DNA from: Pseudomonas sp. Q1-7
GTDB lineage: Bacteria > Pseudomonadota > Gammaproteobacteria > Pseudomonadales > Pseudomonadaceae
DNA length: 64,000 bases
Direction: 5' to 3'
Assembly: GCF_028010285.1 (NCBI RefSeq)
Contig: NZ_CP116304.1
Location: 3,674,501-3,738,500, forward strand
Position 1 is the stretch's first letter. Every line of letters starts with the position of its first letter. A model generated the notes under the pieces. The model made no database searches, had not been told where the DNA came from, and worked only from the letters and a program-made list of their open reading frames with translations. Below are positions 31,647 through 40,866 of this stretch, piece after piece. A program made the position numbers and the translations under genes.

Positions 31647-33224
31647 ATGTTGTCTTCGCCGATCAAAACCCTCGACCTGGATGCATTGGCACGAGCCGCA
31701 CGCGCGCTTGTGGTGGTATGCGCCGCCACGCTCGCCGGCTGTTCCGCCACGGGACAGAAGGACGATGACCAGGGCCGGGACACCGATCGCGCGCTGGGCA
31801 TGCAGCAACAGGCCCAGTGGCTGGAAGAAGCCGAAGCCGAGCGCGAGCCCCAGGACATCTGGGAACGCATGCGCGATGGCTTCAAACTGCAGGGCGAGAT
31901 CGGCGTCAACCCGCGCATCGAGCGCCAGCGCCTCTGGTACGTGAGCAAACCCTCCTTCCTGGAAAGCGCCAGCGAGCGCGGCAGCCTCTATATCCATTAC
32001 GTGGTGGAACGCCTGGAAGAGCGCAACATGCCCCTGGAGCTGGCCCTGCTGCCGGTGGTGGAAAGCGCCTACAACCCCTTCGCCTACTCACGCAGCCACG
32101 CCGTAGGCATCTGGCAGTTCATCCCCTCCACCGGCCGCTACTTCAACCTGCGCCAGACCAACTGGTACGACGGTCGCCGCGACATCACCGCGTCCACCAA
32201 CGCCGCGCTGAACTACCTGGAGCGCCTGCACGAGATGTTCAACGGCGACTGGCTGCTGGCGCTGGCCGCCTACAACGCCGGCGAGGGCACTGTCAGCCGG
32301 GCCATCGAGCGTAACCAGAAGCTCGGCCTGCCGACCGACTACTGGAACCTGCCGCTGCCCCAGGAAACCCAGGACTACGTCCCCAAACTACTGGCCCTGT
32401 CGCAATTGGTGATGGCGCCAGAAGCCTATGGCGTGAACCTCAACCCCATCGCCAACGAACCCTACTTCGAGGTGGTGGAGGTCAAGCAACAGCGTCTGAA
32501 TCTGTCCCGCGTCGCCGAAATGGCGGACATGGACGCCGACGAGATGTACCAGCTCAATCCGGCCTTCAAGAAGCGCATCACCTTGGATGGCCCCCAGCAT
32601 CTACTGGTGCCCACCGACAAGGCCGAGCTGCTGACCGCCAACCTCGCGCTGATGAAGCCCCAGGAACTGGTGGATTGGCAGCAGTACCGGGTCCGCAACG
32701 GCGACAGCCTGCACGGCATCGCCAACCGGTATCACGTGACGGTCAAGACCCTGAAGGAAATCAACGGCCTTTCTGGCAACCACCTGCGCGTGGGCCAGCA
32801 ACTGAGCATTCCGGTGGAGCCCGGCCTGAAGCCCGACCAGCCGCTGTTCCAGAATGTCGCCGCCAGCAACGCCCCCGCGCCGGCAGCCACGCGCAGCCAC
32901 CGGGTGAAGCGCGGCGACAACCTCTGGAGCATCGCCCGCCAGTACAAGGTCGACGTCCAGGACCTCAAGCGCTGGAACGGGCTCAAGGGCAATCACCTCA
33001 AGTCCGGCCAGGTCCTGAAACTGCAGGGCGCCGCCACCCAGGTCGCCCATGCCGGCAAGGGCGAGAGCCGTGAGTCGGTGACCTACTACAAGGTCAAGCA
33101 GGGCGACTCCCTCTATCTGATCGCCAAGCGCTTCAACGTCGAGATGAAGCACCTGCAGCGCTGGAACCCGCGCAGCGGTGGCGGCCTGAAACCAGGCCAG
33201 ACCCTCACCCTCTACCTGCCCTGA
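31647..33224 (+). CDS. mltD: Membrane-bound lytic murein transglycosylase D
   Basis: MltD cleaves peptidoglycan glycan strands, forming 1,6-anhydro ends during wall turnover. The 525-residue lipoprotein has a signal peptide and lipobox LAGC (near residue 32), an SLT domain with catalytic Glu139 in VVESAYNP followed by AVGIWQFIPSTGR, and three C-terminal LysM repeats (starting YRVRNGDSL, HRVKRGDNL and YKVKQGDSL) that bind peptidoglycan. The ATG at 31647 was preferred over a TTG eight codons upstream. Confidence 0.94.
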   Translation: MLSSPIKTLDLDALARAARALVVVCAATLAGCSATGQKDDDQGRDTDRALGMQQQAQWLEEAEAEREPQDIWERMRDGFKLQGEIGVNPRIERQRLWYVSKPSFLESASERGSLYIHYVVERLEERNMPLELALLPVVESAYNPFAYSRSHAVGIWQFIPSTGRYFNLRQTNWYDGRRDITASTNAALNYLERLHEMFNGDWLLALAAYNAGEGTVSRAIERNQKLGLPTDYWNLPLPQETQDYVPKLLALSQLVMAPEAYGVNLNPIANEPYFEVVEVKQQRLNLSRVAEMADMDADEMYQLNPAFKKRITLDGPQHLLVPTDKAELLTANLALMKPQELVDWQQYRVRNGDSLHGIANRYHVTVKTLKEINGLSGNHLRVGQQLSIPVEPGLKPDQPLFQNVAASNAPAPAATRSHRVKRGDNLWSIARQYKVDVQDLKRWNGLKGNHLKSGQVLKLQGAATQVAHAGKGESRESVTYYKVKQGDSLYLIAKRFNVEMKHLQRWNPRSGGGLKPGQTLTLYLP

Positions 33225-33397
33225 CCGGAATCGCCGGCCGCTGCGATTGGATGCAGCGTCGGCGCTGATCACGCCTCATCGATCCGCCACCGTGGCCCCA
33301 GGCTGACTCCGCTGGGGGATATGAACGGCGATACCCAGTCTCGTATCGACTGGCCCCTCCGGCGTTGGGCTTCGCTGCGCTCGGCGCCAACCTGTAT

Positions 33398-34849
33398 CTA
33401 GCCCTGGGGCTTCTGCGCCATGGCCTCCAGACAGCGCCCCGCCGCCTGGGCGAAACGCTGAAACGCCACGAACTGCTCGTGCCTGAGCGCCCTCCCGGAA
33501 ACCCGGCCATCGGCGTAGATCACGCCGATCTCACGCTTGCCGGCCAGCAGCGGCGCGATGAAGAACATCCCCTGCCCCAGCCACTCGCGCATCGGTCGTG
33601 TCACCAGATCGTTCAGGCTGTAGCTGGCGGGAACGCCCATCCACAGGGTCTCGCGGGTGCGCAGCACATAGCTGAAGAGATTGGGCTGTTCCGGCAGGTT
33701 GGCCGGCAAGGCGAATCCATCCAGCCAGCGCTCACAGCCCTCCCCCGCGACCCGGCGGACCGTGAAGCGGCTGCGCTGGTCGGTCAGCACCGCGACCATC
33801 ACCCGCTCCAGTCCGGCCCCCTGGTGCAGGCCCTGCAGCAAGGTGTCCAGCACCAGATTGATCTCCGCCTTGCGCGATACGAGCATCCCCAGCTCCTGCA
33901 GCGCCTGCTGCATCACCTGCAGGTTCGGCTGCAGCAGTTTCGCCTGACGCTGCTCGCGCTGCAGGCGGATCTGCTCCGGGTCGGTGTGTGGAATCAGATG
34001 GCAGAGCTTGCTGGCACCGAAGGTCATCGCCACCTTGACCGCCTCGTCGGCACTGGCCAGCACCTGTTGCAGGGCGTCTTCCCGACTGAGTCCGACCAGG
34101 CCGGCCAATTGCTCCACCCATTGGTTCATGGCAGGGGAATCCCACCCCTGCAGGGCCGACTCACTGATACGCACCCCCAGGCTCACCGCCTTCACCGCCG
34201 GGTCGCCCTGGGCCGGGCCGGCATGGGCCAGGCTCGCCAGCTCCCCCAGGTTCCAACTGCGCACCAAGCCCTGGGTCAGTTGGCGAAAGCTGGTCCCCAG
34301 CACCTCACGTACCGCCTGTTCCTCTTCCACGCCGGGCTGCGCCAGCAGGGTGGCCAATTCGTCAGCCTGCTCGCCACCGCACCCCCAGAACGCCAGTTCA
34401 CCCAGGTTGTGCAACAGCGCAGCGATGAACACCTCTTCCTGGCTGCGCGCCAACAGGTAGCCGGCGATGTTGCGGGCCTGCACCGCGGCATGGAAGGAGC
34501 GCGCCAGGAGTTCCGGCAACTGCTCGCGCGGGCCCCGGGCCAGCAGGCTGTCGATCAGGCTCACCGAAAGGCCGATCAGGCGCACGTTCTCAAAGCCGAT
34601 CAGCACGATGGCGCGGGAGATGGTGCGGATGGCCTCCTGGGTGGGGTTGTAATAGACGCTGTTGGCGACCTTCAGCACCTTGGAGGTCAGGGAGGCGTCG
34701 CGCAGCAGCACATCCGCGAGCTGCTGCACCGAAGACTTGTCCTGTTGGGCCATCAGGTGCAAGTCCTGCACCACCGAGGCCAGAGCGGGTAGTTCGGCCT
34801 CGTTGAGCCGGTCGATCCATGACTGCAAACCATGGCTGCGTTCACCCAA
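33398..34849 (-). CDS. HDOD and GAF domain signalling protein
   Basis: This product of about 483 residues has an N-terminal HDOD domain (from about residue 15, with LLRDASLTSKVLKVANSVYY and FIAALLHNLGELAFWG), a helical linker, and a C-terminal GAF-like domain (MVAVLTDQRSRFTVRRVAGEG through IGVIYADGR). HDOD proteins act in bacterial signalling without confirmed phosphodiesterase activity. The start is uncertain: a TTG at 34849 follows AGAGG by 8 nt, and a GTG three codons upstream is the alternative. The stretch from 33225 to 33397 holds no gene, only short GC-rich inverted repeats. Confidence 0.8.
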   Translation of the reverse strand: MGERSHGLQSWIDRLNEAELPALASVVQDLHLMAQQDKSSVQQLADVLLRDASLTSKVLKVANSVYYNPTQEAIRTISRAIVLIGFENVRLIGLSVSLIDSLLARGPREQLPELLARSFHAAVQARNIAGYLLARSQEEVFIAALLHNLGELAFWGCGGEQADELATLLAQPGVEEEQAVREVLGTSFRQLTQGLVRSWNLGELASLAHAGPAQGDPAVKAVSLGVRISESALQGWDSPAMNQWVEQLAGLVGLSREDALQQVLASADEAVKVAMTFGASKLCHLIPHTDPEQIRLQREQRQAKLLQPNLQVMQQALQELGMLVSRKAEINLVLDTLLQGLHQGAGLERVMVAVLTDQRSRFTVRRVAGEGCERWLDGFALPANLPEQPNLFSYVLRTRETLWMGVPASYSLNDLVTRPMREWLGQGMFFIAPLLAGKREIGVIYADGRVSGRALRHEQFVAFQRFAQAAGRCLEAMAQKPQG

Positions 34850-34880
34850 GATCGGCACCTCTGCGCAATTTTCCGGAGGG

Positions 34881-34923
34881 TGGCCAGCATGCTGGCCAGC
34901 TAGCCGCAGGCTGGCCCTTTTTT
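34881..34923 (+). promoter_or_regulatory. Overlapping alternative hairpins, one terminator-like
   Basis: On the forward strand TGGCCAGCATGCTGGCCA (34881-34898) is a perfect palindrome. Overlapping it, GGCCAGC (34894-34900) pairs with GCTGGCC (34910-34916), and CTTTTTT follows. The two hairpins share five bases and cannot form together, the layout of an attenuator. It lies 164 bp before nppA1 and also in the 5' region of the opposite HDOD gene. Which gene it controls, if any, is unknown. Confidence 0.5.
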
Positions 34924-35086
34924 CTTGCCGGTACAAGCTGTTACTGTACTTGCCAGCCGTCACCGCCGACACCCGTGGCGCGTGACTCCCGACACGATTT
35001 CGCCGGCCCGATGCCCGCACTTAATCCGCCCGCGAGGCCAGCGTCCAGATGCCCGACACAATAGCCATGGACCGGACCCCCACCTG

Positions 35087-36913
35087 ATGCGTCGCCTTGC
35101 TTTCATGCTTATCGGCCTGCTGGCTCAACCCTGCTTCGCCAGCCTGATCGAAAGCCACGGCTATGCGCAGTTCGGCACCCTCAAGTACCCCGCCAACTTC
35201 GATCATTTCGACTGGACCAACCCCAGTGCGCCCAAGGGCGGCACCCTGCGGCTCATGGCCTTCGGCACCTTCGACACCCTCAACCCGTACACCTTCAAAG
35301 GCACCAGCCCGGTGGCCACGCCCAACTTCCTGCAGTATGGCGTGACCGAACTGAACGAGCCGCTGATGGTGGGGACTGGCCAATACGACCCCTCAGGCGA
35401 CGAGCCGGCCTCCAGCTACGGACTGATCGCCAGAAGCGTCGAATACAGCGAAGACCGCAGTTGGGTCGTGTTCAACCTGCGCAAGGAAGCCCGCTTCCAC
35501 GACGGCCAACCGATCACCGCCTACGACGTGGCCTTTTCCTACCGCACCCTGGCCAGGCACGGTCACCCGCAGTACCGCACCAGCCTGCGGGAAGTGAAGC
35601 GGGTCGATATCCTCAACCGCCATCGCATCCGCTTCGTGCTCAAACGCGCCGGCAATCCGCTGCTGATCCTGCGCCTCGGCGAGTTGCCGGTGCTGCCCCA
35701 ACATTACTGGAAGGACCGCGACTTCAAGGCCACCACCTTCGAACCACCCCTGGGCAGCGGCCCCTATCGCATCACCCAGGTACGGCCAGGGCGTAGCCTG
35801 GTGTTCGAGCGGGTCGCGGATTGGTGGGGCCAGGATCTGCCGGCCAATAGGGGCAAATACAACTTCGACCGCGTCGAGGTGGAGTTCTACCGGGACAGCA
35901 ACGTCGCCTTCGAAGCCTTCAAGGCCGGCGAATTCGATTTCTACATCGAGCACCAGGCGAAGAACTGGGCCAACGGCTATCGCTTTCCCGCCATCGCCCG
36001 TGGCGAGGTGATCCGCGCCGAGATTCCGCACCAGATTCCGACCCAGACCCAGGCGCTGTTCATGAACAGCCGCCACGCCGTCTTCCAGGACCGCCGGGTG
36101 CGCGAGGCCATGGGGCTGATGTTCGACTTCGAATGGACCAACCGCACCCTGTTCAACAACGCCTACATGCGCGCCACCAGCTACTACCCGAACAGCGAGT
36201 TCAGCGCAGTGGGCAAACCCGAGGGCCACGAGTGGCTGCTGCTCTCTCCGCACCGCAAGGAATTGCCGGAGGCGCTGTTCACGCAGCCGTTCCAGATGCC
36301 CACCACCGAAGGCCGTGGCATCCCGCGGGAAACCCTTCGCCGCGCCCTCGGTCTATTGGCCGAGGCTGGCTGGAAGCTGTCCGGCCAGCGCCTGGTGAAC
36401 AGCCGTGGCCAACCGCTGCAATTCGAGATTCTGCTGGTCAACCCGAACCTTGAGCGCATCCTCCAGCCCTACCGCGAGAACCTCGCCGGCATCGGCATCG
36501 ACGTCAGCCTGCGTACCGTGGACCGCGCCCAGTACAAGCAGCGCCTGGACCACTTCGACTACGACATGATCCTGATGACCCTGCCACAGACCTTGAGCCC
36601 CGGGCTGGAGCAGTACCTCTACTTCCACTCCAGCCAGGTGAACGTGAAGGGCAGCAAGAACTACGCCGGCGTCGCCAACCCGGTGGCCGACGAGATGATC
36701 GAAAAGCTGCTCGGCGCCCAGAACCGCGACGCGCAACTGGCCGCCGCACGGGCCCTCGACCGCACCCTGCTGTGGGAGCACTACAGCATCCCCAACTGGT
36801 TCATCAACTATCACCGCCTGGCGTACCGCAACCGGTTCGCCTTCGTCACCACGCCGCCCTACACCCTGGGCCTGCGCGCCTGGTGGCTGAAGCCCACGGA
36901 GAACGCCCGATGA
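35087..36913 (+). CDS. nppA1: Extracellular solute-binding protein, peptide ABC transporter (first copy)
   Basis: A 608-residue family-5 solute-binding protein with a signal peptide (MRRLAFMLIGLLAQPCFA). Motifs include ARFHDGQPITAYDVAFS and LGSGPYRI. It is the first of two tandem binding proteins of a Yej-type transporter. The same five-gene layout in P. aeruginosa is NppA1A2BCD, which takes up peptidyl nucleoside antibiotics; Yej in E. coli imports microcin C. Natural substrates are probably oligopeptides. The ATG at 35087 begins the signal peptide. It overlaps nppA2 by 4 bp. Confidence 0.88.
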   Translation: MRRLAFMLIGLLAQPCFASLIESHGYAQFGTLKYPANFDHFDWTNPSAPKGGTLRLMAFGTFDTLNPYTFKGTSPVATPNFLQYGVTELNEPLMVGTGQYDPSGDEPASSYGLIARSVEYSEDRSWVVFNLRKEARFHDGQPITAYDVAFSYRTLARHGHPQYRTSLREVKRVDILNRHRIRFVLKRAGNPLLILRLGELPVLPQHYWKDRDFKATTFEPPLGSGPYRITQVRPGRSLVFERVADWWGQDLPANRGKYNFDRVEVEFYRDSNVAFEAFKAGEFDFYIEHQAKNWANGYRFPAIARGEVIRAEIPHQIPTQTQALFMNSRHAVFQDRRVREAMGLMFDFEWTNRTLFNNAYMRATSYYPNSEFSAVGKPEGHEWLLLSPHRKELPEALFTQPFQMPTTEGRGIPRETLRRALGLLAEAGWKLSGQRLVNSRGQPLQFEILLVNPNLERILQPYRENLAGIGIDVSLRTVDRAQYKQRLDHFDYDMILMTLPQTLSPGLEQYLYFHSSQVNVKGSKNYAGVANPVADEMIEKLLGAQNRDAQLAAARALDRTLLWEHYSIPNWFINYHRLAYRNRFAFVTTPPYTLGLRAWWLKPTENAR

Positions 36914-38757
36914 GAAAAACGCTGCGCACCGTCTGCCTGCACGGCTGTGGCGCCCTGCTGCTGTCCCTCGCCGGCCTCGCCCTGGCCGAGCCGAAATACG
37001 CCATCACCCTCTACGACGAGCCCGCCAAGTACCCCGTCGACTTCACGCATTTCTCCTGGGTCAACCCGGACGCCCCCAAAGGCGGCGTGCTGCGCCTGGC
37101 TGGTGTCGGCGGCTTCGACAGCCTCAACCCCTTCATTCCTCGCGGCAACTCGGCCGACCAGCTCGGCCTGATCTACGACAGCCTGACCTTTCACTCCCCT
37201 GACGAGCCCTTCACCGAATACGGCCTGCTGGCGGAGAAAATCGAAAAGGCGCCCGACAACAGCTACGTGCGCTTCTACCTGAACCCCAAGGCGCGCTTCC
37301 ACGACGGCCAGCCGGTGACGGCGGATGACGTGATCTTCACTTTCAACACCCTGGTCGAACACGGCGACCCCATGTACCGCCACTACTATGCCGACGTGGC
37401 CAAGGTGGAAGCCGAAGACCAACGGCGCGTGCGCTTCGATTTCAAGCACACGGGCAACCGCGAACTGCCGCTGATTCTCGGCCAGATCCAGGTGCTGCCC
37501 AAGCACTGGTGGGAAGGCCGGGACTTTAGCAAGACCAACCTGGAGCCACCGTTGGGCAGCGGCCCCTACCGAATCGCCAAGGTGGATGCAGGCCGTTCGA
37601 TCCGCTACGAGCGGGACAAGGACTGGTGGGCCAAGGATCTGCCGGTGACCCGCGGCTACTACAACTTCGATGCCATCACGGTGGACTACTACCGCGACAT
37701 GTCGGTGTCCCTGGAAGCCTTCAAGGCCGGCCAGTTCGACTTCAACCTGGAATACTCCGCCAAGGATTGGGCCACCGGCTACGATAGCCCTGCCCTGCGC
37801 GAAGGCAAGATCATCAAGGAAGCCCTCCCCAACCATAACCCCACCGGTATGCAGGGCTTCGCCTTCAACATCCGCCGGCCGCTGTTTCAGGACCGCCGGG
37901 TGCGCGAAGCCATCGCCCAGCTGTTCGACTTCGAGTGGGCCAACAAGCAGCTGTTCTTCAGCTCCTACAAGCGCACCAGCAGCTACTTCGAAAACTCGGA
38001 AATGGCCGCTCACGAATTGCCCAGCGAAGCCGAGCTGAAGATTCTCGAGCCTCTGCGCGACCAGGTGCCGCCGGAAGTCTTCACCCAGGTCTTCAAGCCG
38101 CCGGTCACCGACGGCAGCGGCATCATTCGCGAGCAGAAGCGCCGCGCCTACCAGTTGCTGACGGAGGCCGGCTACAAGATCGAGAACGACAGGATGGTCG
38201 GCCCGGACGGCAATCCGCTGGCCTTCGAGTTCCTGATCGCCCAGGCCAACCTGGAGCGGGTGGTCCTGCCGTTCAAGCGCAACCTGGCGGAACTGGGTAT
38301 CGAACTGACCATCCGCCGGGTGGACGTGTCCCAGTACATCAACCGCCTGCGCTCGCGGGATTTCGACATGATCCCGGCCACCTGGGGCCAATCCAACTCG
38401 CCCGGCAACGAGCAGATGGAGTTCTGGCATTCGCGCAGCGCCGACAGCGCCGGCAGTCGCAACTTCATCGGCCTGCGCGACCCGGCCATCGACAAGCTGG
38501 TCGAAGGCCTGATCCGCGCCGACTCGCGGCAAAGCCTGGTGGAGCACGCCCGCGCCCTCGACCGCGTGCTGCTCTGGGGCCACTACGTGGTACCCAACTA
38601 CTACGTGGATACCTACCGCGTGGCCTACTGGAACCATTTCCAGCGCCCGCCGACCACGCCGCTGTATGACTTCGGCCTGATGACCTGGTGGCAGAAACCC
38701 GGCACGGAAGCTGCTAGCCAGTCCGAGCCCTCCACTTCCGAGCCGGATAGCCAGTAA
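36910..38757 (+). CDS. nppA2: Extracellular solute-binding protein, peptide ABC transporter (second copy)
   Basis: A 615-residue periplasmic binding protein (signal peptide ending SLAGLALA) paralogous to the preceding gene: both contain the YPVDFTHFSWVNPDAPKGG-type N-terminus, ARFHDGQPVTADDV and GSGPYRIAK. It starts at an ATGA overlap with nppA1 and ends immediately before nppB. Having two divergent binding proteins for one permease suggests a broadened substrate range. A short Ser/Glu-rich tail ends the protein. Confidence 0.9.
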   Translation: MRKTLRTVCLHGCGALLLSLAGLALAEPKYAITLYDEPAKYPVDFTHFSWVNPDAPKGGVLRLAGVGGFDSLNPFIPRGNSADQLGLIYDSLTFHSPDEPFTEYGLLAEKIEKAPDNSYVRFYLNPKARFHDGQPVTADDVIFTFNTLVEHGDPMYRHYYADVAKVEAEDQRRVRFDFKHTGNRELPLILGQIQVLPKHWWEGRDFSKTNLEPPLGSGPYRIAKVDAGRSIRYERDKDWWAKDLPVTRGYYNFDAITVDYYRDMSVSLEAFKAGQFDFNLEYSAKDWATGYDSPALREGKIIKEALPNHNPTGMQGFAFNIRRPLFQDRRVREAIAQLFDFEWANKQLFFSSYKRTSSYFENSEMAAHELPSEAELKILEPLRDQVPPEVFTQVFKPPVTDGSGIIREQKRRAYQLLTEAGYKIENDRMVGPDGNPLAFEFLIAQANLERVVLPFKRNLAELGIELTIRRVDVSQYINRLRSRDFDMIPATWGQSNSPGNEQMEFWHSRSADSAGSRNFIGLRDPAIDKLVEGLIRADSRQSLVEHARALDRVLLWGHYVVPNYYVDTYRVAYWNHFQRPPTTPLYDFGLMTWWQKPGTEAASQSEPSTSEPDSQ

Positions 38758-39843
38758 ATGCTCGCCTACATACTGCGTCGACTGCTCCTGATCATTCCCA
38801 CCCTGTTCGGCATCCTGCTGATCAACTTCATCATCATCCAGGCCGCCCCTGGCGGCCCGGTGGAGCAGATGATCGCCAAGCTGGAAGGCTTCGATGCCGC
38901 CGCCGGGGGAGCCACCGGACGCATTTCCGGCGGCGGCGCCGAAGTCGCCACGGCGGGCTCCAACTACCGCGGCGCCCAGGGCCTGGACCCGGAACTGGTG
39001 GCCGAGATCGAGAAGATGTACGGCTTCGACAAGCCGGCGCCGGAGCGCTTCTGGCTGATGATCAGCAACTACCTGAAGCTGGACTTCGGCAGCAGTTTCT
39101 TCCGCGACGCCAAGGTCATCGACCTGATCATCGAAAAGCTGCCGGTGTCCATCTCCCTCGGGTTGTGGAGCACCCTGATCATGTACCTGGTGTCCATTCC
39201 ACTGGGAATCGCCAAGGCCGTGCGCCACGGCAGCGCCTTCGACGTCTGGAGCAGCACGGCGATCATCGTCGGCTACGCCATCCCGGCGTTCCTCTTCGCC
39301 ATCCTGCTGATCGTGCTCTTCGCTGGCGGCAGCTACTTCGACTGGTTCCCGCTACGCGGCCTCACCTCGAACAACTTCGACGAGCTGAGCCTCATCGGCA
39401 AGATCCTCGACTATTTCTGGCACCTGGCACTGCCGGTGACCGCCCTGGTGATCGGCAACTTCGCCACCCTCACCCTGCTGACCAAGAACAGCTTCCTCGA
39501 TGAGATCAACAAGCAGTACGTGATCACCGCCCGCGCCAAGGGCCTGTCAGAGAACCGCGTGCTTTACGGCCATGTGTTCCGCAATGCCATGCTGCTGATC
39601 ATCGCCGGCTTCCCGGCGGCCTTCATCGGTATCTTCTTCACCGGCTCGCTGCTGATCGAGGTGATCTTCTCCCTCGACGGCCTGGGCCTCCTGAGCTTCG
39701 AGTCGGCCCTGAACCGCGACTACCCCGTGGTCTTCGGCACCCTCTTCATCTTCACCTTGCTGGGACTGGTCGTGAAACTGATCGGCGATCTCACCTACAC
39801 CCTGGTCGATCCGCGCATCGACTTCGAAAGCCGGGAGGGTTGA
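38758..39843 (+). CDS. nppB: ABC transporter permease (YejB-type)
   Basis: A 361-residue inner-membrane permease starting at the base after the nppA2 stop. The N-terminus [19 protein letters not shown] is typical of DppB/YejB permeases. A glycine-rich periplasmic insert at about residues 40-70 is characteristic of YejB. The EAA-like cytoplasmic loop, [20 protein letters not shown], contacts the ATPase. It forms the membrane channel with nppC. Confidence 0.93.
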   Translation: MLAYILRRLLLIIPTLFGILLINFIIIQAAPGGPVEQMIAKLEGFDAAAGGATGRISGGGAEVATAGSNYRGAQGLDPELVAEIEKMYGFDKPAPERFWLMISNYLKLDFGSSFFRDAKVIDLIIEKLPVSISLGLWSTLIMYLVSIPLGIAKAVRHGSAFDVWSSTAIIVGYAIPAFLFAILLIVLFAGGSYFDWFPLRGLTSNNFDELSLIGKILDYFWHLALPVTALVIGNFATLTLLTKNSFLDEINKQYVITARAKGLSENRVLYGHVFRNAMLLIIAGFPAAFIGIFFTGSLLIEVIFSLDGLGLLSFESALNRDYPVVFGTLFIFTLLGLVVKLIGDLTYTLVDPRIDFESREG

Positions 39844-39845
39844 GC

Positions 39846-40865
39846 ATGGCCCTTTCCCCCATCAACCAGCGGCGCTTCGCGCGCTTCAAGGCCAACAAGC
39901 GCGGCTGGTGGTCGCTGTGGCTGTTCCTCGTGCTCTTCGTGCTCAGCCTCGGCGCGGAACTCATCGCCAACGACAAGCCCCTGGCAGTCAGCTACGACGG
40001 CCAATGGTACTTCCCCGTCCTCAAGCGCTACCCGGAGACCACCTTCGGCGGCGAGTTCCCCCTGGAAGCCAACTACAAGACGCCCTACATCCGCGAGCTG
40101 ATCGAATCCAGGGGCGGCAGCATGCTCTGGGCACCCATCCCCTTCAGCTATGACACCATCAACTACGAACTCAAGGTCCCGGCCCCCGCGCCACCGTCCG
40201 CCGACAACTGGCTGGGCACCGACGACCAGGGGCGCGACGTCCTGGCCCGCGTCATCTACGGCTTCCGCGTCTCAGTGCTGTTCGCCCTTACGCTGACCAT
40301 CCTCAGCTCCATCATCGGTGTGATCGCCGGCGCCCTGCAGGGCTTCTACGGCGGCTGGGTAGACCTCGTCGGCCAACGCTTCCTGGAAATCTGGTCCGGC
40401 CTGCCCGTGCTCTACCTGCTGATCATCCTCGCCAGCTTCGTGCAGCCGAATTTCTGGTGGCTGCTGGGCATCATGCTGCTGTTCTCCTGGATGAGCCTGG
40501 TGGACGTGGTGCGCGCCGAGTTCCTCCGTGGCCGCAACCTGGAGTACGTACGTGCCGCCCGCGCCCTGGGCATGCAGAACGGCGCCATCATGTTCCGCCA
40601 CATCCTGCCCAACGCCATGGTTTCCACCATGACCTTCATGCCGTTCATCCTCACCGGCGCCATCGGTACCCTGACCGCGCTGGACTTCCTCGGCTTCGGC
40701 CTGCCACCGGGTGCCCCCTCCCTCGGCGAACTGGTGGCCCAGGGCAAGTCCAACCTGCAGGCGCCCTGGCTCGGCATTTCCGCCTTCCTGGTGCTGGCGG
40801 CCATGCTGACCCTGCTGGTGTTCATCGGCGAAGCCGCGCGCGACGCTTTCGACCCGAGGAAGTGA
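39846..40865 (+). CDS. nppC: ABC transporter permease (YejE-type)
   Basis: A 339-residue second permease. The N-terminus INQRRFARFKANKRGWWSLW precedes the first helix. A long periplasmic loop with WYFPVLKRYPETTFGGEF is typical of YejE, and the EAA loop is VRAARALGMQNGAIMFRHILPNA. The ATG at 39846 is preferred over an in-frame TTG two codons earlier. It overlaps nothing and ends 1 bp before nppD. Confidence 0.93.
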   Translation: MALSPINQRRFARFKANKRGWWSLWLFLVLFVLSLGAELIANDKPLAVSYDGQWYFPVLKRYPETTFGGEFPLEANYKTPYIRELIESRGGSMLWAPIPFSYDTINYELKVPAPAPPSADNWLGTDDQGRDVLARVIYGFRVSVLFALTLTILSSIIGVIAGALQGFYGGWVDLVGQRFLEIWSGLPVLYLLIILASFVQPNFWWLLGIMLLFSWMSLVDVVRAEFLRGRNLEYVRAARALGMQNGAIMFRHILPNAMVSTMTFMPFILTGAIGTLTALDFLGFGLPPGAPSLGELVAQGKSNLQAPWLGISAFLVLAAMLTLLVFIGEAARDAFDPRK

Positions 40866-40866
40866 G

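Noticed and set aside
33361-33392. GC-rich imperfect palindrome after mltD as a terminator
   Set aside because: It has no T-run and reads like a common dispersed Pseudomonas repeat; a terminator function is not supported.
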